Assembly (NCBI GenBank): GCA_944385675.1
Contig: CALWYD010000008.1
Coordinates: 1 to 64,000, forward strand
Direction: 5' to 3'
DNA length: 64,000 nt
Source: an uncultured Oscillospiraceae bacterium
GTDB lineage: Bacteria; Bacillota; Clostridia; Oscillospirales; Oscillospiraceae
The stretch's first letter is position 1; each line of letters opens with the position of its first letter. The notes below the pieces were generated by a model. The model had not been told where the DNA came from, searched no databases, and saw only the letters and a list, made by a program, of their open reading frames with translations. Positions 34,476-42,276 of the stretch are shown one piece after another. The position numbers and the translations under genes are program-made.

Positions 34476-35308
34476 TGACTATGGATAGACAGGAGGTTCT
34501 TGCACGGCTGCACAAAAAAATTGCTGCCGGACGAGCCATTGTGGGAACCGGCGCGGGCACCGGGCTGAGCGCCAAGTGCGAAGAGGCCGGCGGGAGCGAT
34601 TTGATTATTGTTTACAACTCCGGTTGGTTCCGGATGCAGGGGCTGCCCTCTGTGTGTGGCAACTTTCCCCTGGGCGATGCCAATACCATAGTAAAAGAGC
34701 TTGGGCGGGTGGTCTTACCCAGGGTAAAAAACACGCCTGTCCTGGCAGGCGTATTTGCCAACGACCCCTTCCGGGATATGAAAACTTTTCTGGGGGAACT
34801 GAAAGCAATGGGCTTTTCCGGCGTCCAGAATTTCCCCACCGTGGGCACTTATACCCATGTATACCGCGAAAATATTGAAAGCGTAGGCATCTCCTATGAT
34901 AAAGAAGTGGAGATGATCCACATTGCCCATGAGATGGATCTTCTTACAACGCCCTATTCCTACACCACGGAAGAGGCGGAGAAGATGGCAAAGGCCGGGG
35001 CCGATATTGTAGTGGCCCATTGCCGGGCAACCATCGGCGGGATGGTGGGCGTGGGAAAAGAGGGCATCATGTCTCTTGACGACGCGGTGAAAAAGGTGCA
35101 AGATATTCATGACGCAGTGAAAGCAGTCAATCCCCATGCGTTGGTGATCTGCCACGGCGGCCCCATCGCTACCCCGGAGGACGCGGCCTATGTACTCTCC
35201 CACACCCGGGGCGTGGTGGGCTTTTACGGCGCCTCCAGCGCAGAGCGCCTTCCCACAGAACAGGCCATTCAGAAACAGGTGGGGCAATTTTCCAGTCTCT
35301 CCCTATAA
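34475..35308 (+). CDS. PEP-hydrolase-like TIM-barrel protein, copy 2 (Tm-1 C-terminal homologue)
   Basis: 277 residues, the same length as copy 1. It has the family motifs GAGTGLSAK, YNSGWFRMQGLPS, GDANTI, VKNTPVLAGVFANDPFRD, HCRATIGG, CHGG and FYGASSAERLPTEQAI. ATG 34475 overlaps the last base of the UPF0261 stop codon (TGATG), and AGGAG is 5 bases upstream; a second ATG at 34481 is possible. The order UPF0261-TIM barrel matches the domain order of eukaryotic Tm-1. The copies differ in many positions, so they may act on different intermediates. Confidence 0.85.
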   Translation: MTMDRQEVLARLHKKIAAGRAIVGTGAGTGLSAKCEEAGGSDLIIVYNSGWFRMQGLPSVCGNFPLGDANTIVKELGRVVLPRVKNTPVLAGVFANDPFRDMKTFLGELKAMGFSGVQNFPTVGTYTHVYRENIESVGISYDKEVEMIHIAHEMDLLTTPYSYTTEEAEKMAKAGADIVVAHCRATIGGMVGVGKEGIMSLDDAVKKVQDIHDAVKAVNPHALVICHGGPIATPEDAAYVLSHTRGVVGFYGASSAERLPTEQAIQKQVGQFSSLSL

Positions 35309-35329
35309 ATGAAAAAAGGTTGGGGTACC

Positions 35330-35638
35330 ATGAACGAGAAAAAACTGCAGGACACTTCTTCCCAGGAGCCGGAGCGCTCCGCCCCGGAGGAAGAGGATAG
35401 CCGCCCACAGCACAGCCGGGGATCGGACGCCACAAACGCTTTTCGCACCTTGGCCGCCTTTTACCTGTGCTATTTGGTGTATCAGCTGGTGAAGGAAATC
35501 TCGGCCGGTACCGTCTCAGGCAGGGCCCTGCCTTTTATCATCGGCGCAATCGTTCTGTTTTGTGCAGGGGCCGTCTGGCTCGTCTGGCCGGGGATACGGA
35601 GGATTAAGGAGGCGTTGGACGCTGATGAGCCCCGCTGA
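35330..35638 (+). CDS. Small membrane protein of unknown function
   Basis: 102 residues from ATG 35330 (AAGGTTGG upstream); an ATG at 35309 has no ribosome site. The N-terminal ~40 residues are charged and probably cytoplasmic. Two hydrophobic segments follow (about residues 40-55 and 70-90) with a basic tail WPGIRRIKEAL. I do not recognise a family. It starts 22 bases after the Tm-1-like operon and overlaps the next gene by 14 bases, so it may be co-transcribed, but no functional link is evident. Confidence 0.65.
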   Translation: MNEKKLQDTSSQEPERSAPEEEDSRPQHSRGSDATNAFRTLAAFYLCYLVYQLVKEISAGTVSGRALPFIIGAIVLFCAGAVWLVWPGIRRIKEALDADEPR

Positions 35639-36428
35639 CGAGATTCTTTACAGGACAGAAGCAGACCTTGTGAACGCGGTTGTGGGCAGAGCCGCGGGGA
35701 CGCTTAACAAGCACACCTATGGGGCGTCCCTCCAGGCCTACGCGGAGGAACTGGGCGGCATTCTGGAGCCGGTACAGCAGTGCTGCAGCGAACACCCGGA
35801 GCTTCAGCAGGAATGGGCGGACAAACTGGCCCAGACGCTGCTGAGTGCCATCTTAAAAGACCTGCAGCCTCTTTCCAGAGGGGAGCGCGCCATGCGTCAG
35901 GATGCATACCTGATGTTTGTTGTGACCCTCCTCTCCCCTGCCCTGCTGAAGCTGGAACAGCCCATGGGCCAGAGCCTCTGCCAGGCCCTCCAGCAAACCT
36001 GGAAAACCGTTTGGCCCAAACAGGAATACCAGATTGCCACGGAAGAGATGATTGCTGCGGGCTATGATAAAAAATGGTATAAGTGCTACATTACCCAGGC
36101 CACCTGCCAGTCCCTGGGAAAGCCCGACGACTGCTTTGAGCTTAACGCCTTTCGCACATTTCGGGACGGCTATCTCAGCAGTTGTGCCGATGGGCCGGCA
36201 CTGATTCAGGCATATTATCAAAGCGCCCCTGCCATTGTTCGGCGCATCTCTCTGCGTCTGGACAGGGATAGGATTTACCAGGATATTTGGGAGAAATATC
36301 TCCAGCCCTGTCTCAGTGATCTGCTGCACAGCAGATGGGAGGACTGCAAAAAGAGATATACAGACATGGTACGTGTCCTGCAGCGGGAATTCCTGCCCAA
36401 CGGCACGGTTCCGCCTTGGGACGCATAA
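35625..36428 (+). CDS. Hypothetical helical protein with a CFI-box-like C-terminal segment
   Basis: 267 residues from ATG 35625, with AGGAGG (35608-35613) upstream. It is mostly alpha-helical by composition. Near residues 175-215, CFELNAFRTFRDGYLSSCAD...YYQSAPAIVRRI resembles the CFI-box-CTERM motif (C...FRD.yL...YY..SP.i...I), although the usual CFIATA start is lost. The function is unknown. It overlaps the small membrane protein gene and is followed by a zinc-ribbon gene. Confidence 0.65.
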   Translation: MSPADEILYRTEADLVNAVVGRAAGTLNKHTYGASLQAYAEELGGILEPVQQCCSEHPELQQEWADKLAQTLLSAILKDLQPLSRGERAMRQDAYLMFVVTLLSPALLKLEQPMGQSLCQALQQTWKTVWPKQEYQIATEEMIAAGYDKKWYKCYITQATCQSLGKPDDCFELNAFRTFRDGYLSSCADGPALIQAYYQSAPAIVRRISLRLDRDRIYQDIWEKYLQPCLSDLLHSRWEDCKKRYTDMVRVLQREFLPNGTVPPWDA

Positions 36429-36474
36429 CTTAAGTCTCTGTCCCAGATGAGTATTGATGAAGGGAGGGGCTTGT

Positions 36475-36699
36475 GTGAGGTGTCCATATTGTAACAGCGA
36501 CATGGAAAAAGGGCAGCTCAAAAGTAAAGGCGGTGTATTTTTTCTGCCCGACGGCGAAAAATCTCCAAAGTTATATACCAAAAGCCAAATGATGAAACAT
36601 CGTGCTGTGTATTTACCGCCTTATGTAAATTTTTTCTCCGCTGAGTTTCCCACTGCCTATATTTGCAGAATGTGCTCCAAAATTGTGATTGACTATTAA
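36475..36699 (+). CDS. Small zinc-ribbon protein (CPYC...CRMC)
   Basis: 74 residues from GTG 36475, chosen because GGGAGGGG (36462-36469) lies 5 bases upstream; the start MRCPYCNSDMEKGQL is typical of a small family of putative zinc-ribbon proteins (DUF6487-like). Four cysteines form two CxxC pairs, near residues 3-6 and 65-68. The function is unknown. A strong terminator follows, closing the transcription unit. Confidence 0.75.
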   Translation: MRCPYCNSDMEKGQLKSKGGVFFLPDGEKSPKLYTKSQMMKHRAVYLPPYVNFFSAEFPTAYICRMCSKIVIDY

Positions 36700-36755
36700 T
36701 TATCATAAAAATCCCAACGACCAAACAGCACACATACTTCTGAATAAGCCATTAA

Positions 36756-36798
36756 AAAACAGGGGGTGGAGGAACTGTCCTCCACCCCCTGTTTTTTT
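36756..36798 (+). terminator. Terminator closing the catabolic region
   Basis: AAAACAGGGGGTGGAGGA pairs perfectly with TCCTCCACCCCCTGTTTT across a 4-base loop, followed by a T run. The rest of 36700-36926 shows no gene. Confidence 0.95.
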
Positions 36799-36926
36799 GC
36801 ACAGTTTTGAGCCTGTCTTCCATCCTTTCCCGCCTATAGGTCCTCCCAAAAGTATGCGCGCCTTTCCCCTTGGATTTTGGGCCGCAAGACTAGCCTTATC
36901 TCTCCCGTAAAAGCACTCCTCCCGTA

Positions 36927-37865
36927 TCAGATGGGCGGGCACACCTTTTCCTCCAGCCAGGTCAAAAGATCTTCCATCACCTGCTGGCGGTTGGTCTCGT
37001 TTAGCATCTCGTGGCGCCCGCCCGGGTACAGCTTCAGGGTTACATCCCTGCAGCCTGCCCGGCGAAACAGCTGCGCCACCTTGCTAACCCCCTTGCCTTC
37101 CCCGCCCACAGGATCCTGATCCCCAGAGAAGAAATACACCGGAGTCTCTTTGTCCATTTTGGCCAGGTTGGCGGGCTTGCCGATAAACGCAATACCCCCC
37201 AGCATATCCCGGAACATGGACACAGTGGGCTTGAAAAAGCACAGGGGATCCCCCTGTCTCTGGTTCAGCCACGCCTCGTCCCGGCTCAGCCAGCTGCCCT
37301 GTCCGGTTCCGGCGGGAAACTTCCGGCCATAGGCCCCCAGAGAGATACCATAGATCAACCGGCTGACGTACCGGGGCCCCAGCAGGGCGCACAGCAGCCG
37401 GGCTGTACCCAACCCAAAGGCCACCAGAGGAGCGGGCTCTTGACCCGTCCCGGACAGTACTGCCCCGTTCAAGGTACCCGGGTATTCAATAAGGTAGGTC
37501 CGGGTGAGAAAGGAGCCCATGGAGTGACCCAGCATTACATAGGGTATATCCGGGTACTTCTCCCCCTCCAGCTCCCGCAGACGACGAATGTCCCGCACCA
37601 GCAGCTCCCATCCCCCCTTGGGGGCAAAGAACCCAAGCTCCCCCTCCCGGGCCGTCAAGCCGTGACCCAAATGATCCTCTCCGCATACCACAAAGCCCTG
37701 CTCCCGGAGAAATTGGGCCACATGGTCGTACCGACCAATATGTTCCGCTACCCCGTGAACAATCTGTACCACGCCCCGGGGCTGCCCTTGGGGCACCCAC
37801 TCCCGGGCATGAACAGCATGGATCCCGTCGGCGGATGGGTAGGTAAACTCCCGATGCTGTGACAT
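36927..37865 (-). CDS. Alpha/beta hydrolase, monoacylglycerol-lipase-like
   Basis: 312 residues, no signal peptide. Serine hydrolase motif GHSMGS with Ser115; the acid is probably Asp251 (SGDQDPVG) and the base His285 (GGRHEML), matching the Hydrolase_4 family of monoacylglycerol lipases and lysophospholipases. The oxyanion region is QIVHGVAEHIGRYDHV (about 34-49). It likely cleaves glycerol esters or other short lipids in the cytoplasm. ATG 37865 with GGGAG upstream. Confidence 0.92.
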   Translation of the reverse strand: MSQHREFTYPSADGIHAVHAREWVPQGQPRGVVQIVHGVAEHIGRYDHVAQFLREQGFVVCGEDHLGHGLTAREGELGFFAPKGGWELLVRDIRRLRELEGEKYPDIPYVMLGHSMGSFLTRTYLIEYPGTLNGAVLSGTGQEPAPLVAFGLGTARLLCALLGPRYVSRLIYGISLGAYGRKFPAGTGQGSWLSRDEAWLNQRQGDPLCFFKPTVSMFRDMLGGIAFIGKPANLAKMDKETPVYFFSGDQDPVGGEGKGVSKVAQLFRRAGCRDVTLKLYPGGRHEMLNETNRQQVMEDLLTWLEEKVCPPI

Positions 37866-37902
37866 AGCCGTCGCTCCCTTCGCCCTCTAGGGGCGGTTTT
37901 AT

Positions 37903-38520
37903 TCAGTGTACTCCCCGGCCGCTGCCCCCGTCAAGAGCAGCCCCCTGGATCTGTTCCAGAATGCCCCGAATCATCTCCAGGTGGATCTGGGCGGTCTGGG
38001 CCAGCTGCTGGAACAGCTCCTTGAGGAATGAATCTTCCGCCTGTCCTGCCGCCTCCAGACAGCTCTGGCTCCACTGCCGTTCCCACCAGAACAGCTCCCG
38101 CAGCCCCAGCGCAAACCCCCTTTCCGCGGGCGCTGTCACCTTGGGAAGACGGCTGTCTCCCCGGAGCAAAAAATAGGCGGCAGACAGACGGCGGGCCGCC
38201 CGGCGGTGGTCTGAGACCAGGGCGGACAGAGCTGTCCCATGCCGGCCACCCCGCCGGGCTAGGGACCGGGCCAGCGAGAGACCTGCCCCGATTTCCTCCA
38301 GCCCCCGCTCCAGCAGTGCTCCATCCCCGTCAATTTTTTCCTTCTCAGCCGGCTTTTCCTTCGACGAGGGAAGCGCCGCGGCCTGGGGCTGCTCCTCTTT
38401 CTTGGCCGGTTTGACCTCAATGGGGCTGCTGCCCCCGCCTTCCATAACCCGATCCCATACTCGGCGGAATACTTCTTCATCCACACTCCCGCTCAAGGGA
38501 GACGTATCCATTTGCTGCAT
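37903..38520 (-). CDS. Hypothetical protein with a ferritin-like helical C-terminus
   Basis: 205 residues from ATG 38520, after GGAGGACA. The first ~70 residues are acidic/basic low-complexity (DEEVFRRVWDRVMEGG, then Lys/Glu-rich), and from about 70 onward long helices with ERGFALGLRELFWWERQWSQSCLEAA and LFQQLAQTAQIHLEMIRGIL resemble ferritin-like or DUF-type helical bundles in Clostridia. No metal ligands could be assigned with confidence. It lies 37 bases from the lipase gene on the same strand. Confidence 0.7.
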   Translation of the reverse strand: MQQMDTSPLSGSVDEEVFRRVWDRVMEGGGSSPIEVKPAKKEEQPQAAALPSSKEKPAEKEKIDGDGALLERGLEEIGAGLSLARSLARRGGRHGTALSALVSDHRRAARRLSAAYFLLRGDSRLPKVTAPAERGFALGLRELFWWERQWSQSCLEAAGQAEDSFLKELFQQLAQTAQIHLEMIRGILEQIQGAALDGGSGRGVH

Positions 38521-38597
38521 ATCCTGTCCTCCTTAAACAACGATCGGTCTGCCCTTCCCGCCATTCTATGCCAAACGCTGAAAAATGCCCCAACGCC

Positions 38598-38626
38598 TTG
38601 TCTTTATCCCTATTTTATGCTAAAAT
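38598..38626 (+). promoter_or_regulatory. Thioesterase promoter
   Basis: TTGTCT at 38598-38603, 17 bases, TAAAAT at 38621-38626, about 30 bases before the gene. Confidence 0.7.
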
Positions 38627-38657
38627 ATCCCCACTTTGTCCAGGAGGAGCGAAGACT

Positions 38658-39080
38658 ATGTCTCCAGAATGCCACAGTGATTTTATTGTCCGCACTGTCA
38701 ATACTCCCCACCAGTTTTCTTTTGAAAATGGGGTAACGGTTACTGACGTCTCTCCGGGCCGGGCAGTGGGCCGGCTGTTGGTAGGGCCAGACAGCATCAA
38801 CCCCTACGGCAATGTCCACGGGGGAGCCCTGACCACCCTGGCGGACACGGTGGGTGGCTGCTGCGCCTGCTCCCTGGGCGGCAACTGCGTTACCGCCGGC
38901 TGCACCATGGAATATCTGCGCCCCGCCAGGGGACGTACCATCTTCTGCGAGGCCACCCCTAAAAAACTGGGCCGCTCCCTGTCCGTGGTACAGGTTACCC
39001 TGACCGACGAGAAAAATGTGGTGGTGGCCACCGGAACCTTCACCTTTTTCATGCTCTCGGAGGAGCAGAAGGGAAATTAA
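38658..39080 (+). CDS. PaaI family hotdog-fold thioesterase
   Basis: 140 residues from ATG 38658, after AGGAGGAG. Hotdog-fold hallmark NPYGNVHGGALTTLADTVGGCCA near residues 47-70, with the HGG motif that shapes the CoA thioester active site, then YLRPARGRTIFCEA. It probably hydrolyses an acyl-CoA (hydroxyphenylacetyl- or short-chain acyl-CoA). Monocistronic by context; the substrate is unknown. Confidence 0.9.
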   Translation: MSPECHSDFIVRTVNTPHQFSFENGVTVTDVSPGRAVGRLLVGPDSINPYGNVHGGALTTLADTVGGCCACSLGGNCVTAGCTMEYLRPARGRTIFCEATPKKLGRSLSVVQVTLTDEKNVVVATGTFTFFMLSEEQKGN

Positions 39081-39100
39081 GGGGATTTCCTCCTTCAGAC

Positions 39101-39129
39101 TTGACAACCATGAAAGTCCGTGATAGGAT
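39101..39129 (+). promoter_or_regulatory. Promoter upstream of the lysine riboswitch
   Basis: TTGACA at 39101-39106, 17 bases, TAGGAT at 39124-39129. Transcription would start near 39136, just before the riboswitch aptamer. Confidence 0.65.
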
Positions 39130-39152
39130 ACTTGCAATTCCAACTATAATTT

Positions 39153-39316
39153 TTGGATAGAGGCGCGGCACGCATGCGTACCGGGGGGCAAGGCCAGGCA
39201 GCCGCCCTGCGGGAGAGGGCCTGCCGCCGAAGAGCGGCCCGTCTGCCTGGTCGGGACGTTCTGGGCCGCGGGAGAACATCCTCCGGACTGTCACATGCTG
39301 TGGAGCGCTATCCAGA
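39153..39316 (+). promoter_or_regulatory. Lysine riboswitch (L-box)
   Basis: The aptamer closes with GGATAG (39155-39160) and CTATCC (39308-39313). Inside are the conserved L-box blocks: AGAGGCGCGG after the 5' strand of P1, GCCGAAGAGC in the middle, TTCTGGGCC, GGACTGTCAC and GGAGCGCTATC at the 3' side. The length and the five-helix-like layout fit the lysine class. Lysine binding should favour the terminator at 39352 and shut off the transporter gene. Confidence 0.88.
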
Positions 39317-39351
39317 GAGGTCCCGGACAACAGCGGGACCCTCCGGCTTTT

Positions 39352-39386
39352 GCCATGGCGTTTGATATCCGCCATGGCTTTTTGTT
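39352..39386 (+). terminator. Riboswitch expression-platform terminator
   Basis: GCCATGGCG / CGCCATGGC with a 9-base loop and TTTTTG, between the lysine aptamer and the start of the transporter gene. Confidence 0.85.
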
Positions 39387-39434
39387 TGCGCAATGGGGAG
39401 TGTGTGCCCCAAATTTAAGTGGAGGGAAACAGAC

Positions 39435-41168
39435 ATGACAGCGAGAAGATCCTGGCCAATCCGGCTGATGCTCATGCTCATGCTGGTGTTGGCCCTGGTA
39501 AGTACCAGTTTCGCCGCGCCGGCCACAGACCCCACCGAGGCCACCGGCACCAAGGTGATTGTCTGCCCCGACTGCGGGGAACTGGGCGTTGTCCTCACTG
39601 ATGAGGGCGAGGCGGTTACCTGTGAGACTTGCGGCGGAACCGGCTATGTGGAGTCCCCCAGCCATTTTTTCAATACTGCGTTTTCCCTGCTGCCCCCTAC
39701 CATTGCCATTGCCCTGGCTCTCATCACCAAGGAGGTCTACTCCTCCCTGTTTATAGGAATTTTGGTGGGCGGACTGCTGTACTCCAACTTCTCCTTTGAG
39801 GGAACCGTCCTTCATGTGTTCAACGACGGCATTGTTTCCGTGCTGTCGGACGGCTACAATGTGGGCATTCTCATCTTCCTGGTTATCCTGGGCACTATGG
39901 TGTGTCTGATGAACAAGGCAGGAGCCTCTGCCGCCTTTGGGCGCTGGGCTCAGAAAAACATCAAATCCAGGGCGGGGGCCCAGCTGGCCTCTATCGTACT
40001 GGGTTGCCTCATCTTCATTGACGACTACTTCAACTGCCTGACCGTGGGCTCTGTGATGCGGCCTATCACCGACAAGCACCAGGTGTCCCGGGCCAAGCTG
40101 GCTTACATCATTGACGCCACCGCAGCCCCGGTGTGCATCATTGCCCCCATCTCCTCCTGGGCTGCCGCTGTGGCCAGCTTTGCCGAGGAGGGGCAGGGCC
40201 TGACCCTGTTTATCCGGGCCATTCCCTACAACTTCTACGCCCTGCTCACCATCGTAATGATGTTGGGCCTGGTATTCATGAAGGTGGACTTTGGCCCCAT
40301 GGCCCGCTTCGAGCGAAACGCTATCGAAAAGGGCGACCTGTTCTCCGGCTCCAACCCCTACGCCATGATGGACGAGGAGATCGTGGAGGACAAGGGCAAG
40401 GTCATCGACCTGGTGCTGCCCATTCTGGTGCTGGTGGTCTGCTGCGTCATCGGCATGATTTACTCCGGCGGCTTTTTCTCCGGCGCCAGCTTTGTGGACG
40501 CCTTCTCCGGCTCCGATGCCTCAGTGGGCCTGATGCTGGGCTCTGCCTTTGGCCTGCTGTTTACCCTGGTGTACTACGCCGCCCGCAGAGCCATGTCCTT
40601 TAAGGACATGATGGGCTGCCTCCCCGAGGGCTTCAAGGCCATGGTGCCCGCCATTCTCATCCTCACCTTTGCCTGGAGTCTGAAGGGCATGACCGACTCC
40701 CTGGGTGCCAAGTACTTTGTGCGGGACTTCGTGCGCAGCGCTGAGCATCTGCAGATGTTCCTGCCCGTCATCGTCTTTGTCATCGGCTGCCTGCTGGCCT
40801 TTGCCACCGGCACCAGCTGGGGCACCTTCGGCATTCTCATCCCCATTGTCCAGAACGTCTTCTCCATGGACAGCCCCCTGGCCATCATCTGCATCTCCGC
40901 CTGTATGGCCGGCGCCGTGTGCGGTGACCACTGCTCCCCCATTTCCGACACCACCATCATGGCCTCCGCCGGCGCCCAGTGCGACCATGTTAACCATGTG
41001 TCCACCCAGCTGCCCTACGCCATCTCCTGTGCGGCCATTGCCGGTGTATCTTACCTGTTGGCAGGAATCCTGGCCATCAATGGCCTGCCGGGCATTGTGG
41101 CCCTGCCGGTGGGCATTGTACTGATGCTGGGCTTCCTGGCGGTAATGAAAAAGCGCCAAGCCGCCTGA
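39435..41168 (+). CDS. lysW: NhaC-family transporter, probable lysine transporter LysW, with an N-terminal zinc-ribbon insert
   Basis: 577 residues from ATG 39435 (ribosome site GGAGGG). A signal-like hydrophobic segment (10-28) is followed by CPDC (44-47) and CETCGGTGYV (63-72), a DnaJ-like zinc ribbon, and then an NhaC/Na+:H+ antiporter-type transporter with about 11-12 helices. Conserved regions are IDDYFNCLTVGSVMRPITDKH (about 201-221), APISSWAAAVASF and GDHCSPISDTTIMASAGAQCDHVNHV. NhaC-type genes behind lysine riboswitches were named lysW and predicted to carry lysine; the riboswitch here supports that. Confidence 0.88.
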   Translation: MTARRSWPIRLMLMLMLVLALVSTSFAAPATDPTEATGTKVIVCPDCGELGVVLTDEGEAVTCETCGGTGYVESPSHFFNTAFSLLPPTIAIALALITKEVYSSLFIGILVGGLLYSNFSFEGTVLHVFNDGIVSVLSDGYNVGILIFLVILGTMVCLMNKAGASAAFGRWAQKNIKSRAGAQLASIVLGCLIFIDDYFNCLTVGSVMRPITDKHQVSRAKLAYIIDATAAPVCIIAPISSWAAAVASFAEEGQGLTLFIRAIPYNFYALLTIVMMLGLVFMKVDFGPMARFERNAIEKGDLFSGSNPYAMMDEEIVEDKGKVIDLVLPILVLVVCCVIGMIYSGGFFSGASFVDAFSGSDASVGLMLGSAFGLLFTLVYYAARRAMSFKDMMGCLPEGFKAMVPAILILTFAWSLKGMTDSLGAKYFVRDFVRSAEHLQMFLPVIVFVIGCLLAFATGTSWGTFGILIPIVQNVFSMDSPLAIICISACMAGAVCGDHCSPISDTTIMASAGAQCDHVNHVSTQLPYAISCAAIAGVSYLLAGILAINGLPGIVALPVGIVLMLGFLAVMKKRQAA

Positions 41169-41180
41169 ACTGCCCTTTTT

Positions 41181-41213
41181 CGGCGGCTCCCTTTTAGGGA
41201 GCCGCCGTTTTTT
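41181..41213 (+). terminator. lysW terminator
   Basis: CGGCGGCTCCC / GGGAGCCGCCG with a TTTTA loop and TTTTTT. Confidence 0.95.
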
Positions 41214-41214
41214 G

Positions 41215-41244
41215 TTGACTTTACCGTCCCGGCAGCCCCATAAT
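41215..41244 (+). promoter_or_regulatory. Candidate promoter of the pyruvate-kinase-like gene
   Basis: TTGACT at 41215-41220, an 18-base gap and CATAAT at 41239-41244, about 35 bases before the gene. Confidence 0.5.
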
Positions 41245-41281
41245 AGATATTAGAAAGAATGTAAAAAGGGGAATCTTACCC

Positions 41282-42274
41282 ATGGAGTTTTACGCCACGC
41301 TGGGAGGAACCTGCCAAAGCCCCCAAGTCCTGAACCGGCTGTTTGGGGCCGGGATGACCGGGGTGCGGCTGAATTTGTCCCACACCACCTTGTCCGCCTG
41401 CACTCCCCTGTTGGAGGAGGTCTTCTGGCCGGCGGCCCGGGCGGCCGGCATCCCGGCCCACCTGATTGTAGATCTGCAGGGGCCGGAACTGAGAGTAGGA
41501 ACCTTATCTGCTCCGGTGGCCCTGGAGGAGGGGGGGACGGCGGTGCTGGGGACGGAAGGCATTCCAATCCCCTCCGCCGCCTTAGCTGCCGCCCGGCCGG
41601 GAAACCATATTGCCCTGGATGACAGCGCCCTGCTGCTGGAGGTGGAAGAGGCGAACCGAACCCATCTCGTGTGCCGGGTGCTCCAGGGCGGTCTGCTGCG
41701 CAGCCGCAAGAGTCTGGCCATCCTTGGGGTGGACGTGGACACTCCCCCTCTCACCCCGGCGGATCTGGATAATCTGGACAGGGCGGCCGCCCTGGGCGTT
41801 ACCCACATTCTCCAGCCCTTTGTGCGCGGCCGGGAGGACGTACTGGCCCTGCGCCGAGCTCTGGAGGCGCGGGGACTGGGACAGGTTCAGATTATGGCCA
41901 AAATTGAAAACCGCCGGGGGCTCCGGCACCTGGATGAGATCCTGGCCGCCGCCGACCAGATCTGCATTGCCCGGGGGGATCTGGGCAACGCTATCCCCCT
42001 GTGGGAGCTGCCCGGTATCCAAAAGGACATCGCCCGCCGCTGCCGGGCGGCCGGAGTGCCCTTCTGCCTGGTCACCCAACTGCTCTGGTCCATGGAAACC
42101 CGCCCTGTGCCTACCCGGGCGGAGGTGTGCGACATCTACAACGGTGTGCTGGACGGTGCCTCCTCCCTCATGCTCACCGGGGAGACGGCCGCAGGGCAGT
42201 ATCCCGTCCAGGCTATGGACTACCTGGTCAAAACCGCCCGGCAGGCCGTGGACGATCAGAGAAGGAGGTTGTGA
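41282..42274 (+). CDS. Short pyruvate kinase paralogue lacking the C-terminal domain
   Basis: 330 residues, against about 470 for pyruvate kinase. The barrel residues are kept: Arg29-Asn31-Ser33 (VRLNLSH), Asp64 (DLQGPELRVG), Lys207 and Glu209 (IMAKIEN), Asp233 (ARGDLG) and the PTRAE...GETAAGQYPV segment. A small B domain is present; the C-terminal allosteric domain is absent. TATQ is changed to LVTQLLWSME. It may be a regulator-free pyruvate kinase or act on another phosphoenol compound. The flavodoxin-fold oxidoreductase gene follows after 2 bases. Confidence 0.82.
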   Translation: MEFYATLGGTCQSPQVLNRLFGAGMTGVRLNLSHTTLSACTPLLEEVFWPAARAAGIPAHLIVDLQGPELRVGTLSAPVALEEGGTAVLGTEGIPIPSAALAAARPGNHIALDDSALLLEVEEANRTHLVCRVLQGGLLRSRKSLAILGVDVDTPPLTPADLDNLDRAAALGVTHILQPFVRGREDVLALRRALEARGLGQVQIMAKIENRRGLRHLDEILAAADQICIARGDLGNAIPLWELPGIQKDIARRCRAAGVPFCLVTQLLWSMETRPVPTRAEVCDIYNGVLDGASSLMLTGETAAGQYPVQAMDYLVKTARQAVDDQRRRL

Positions 42275-42276
42275 TT

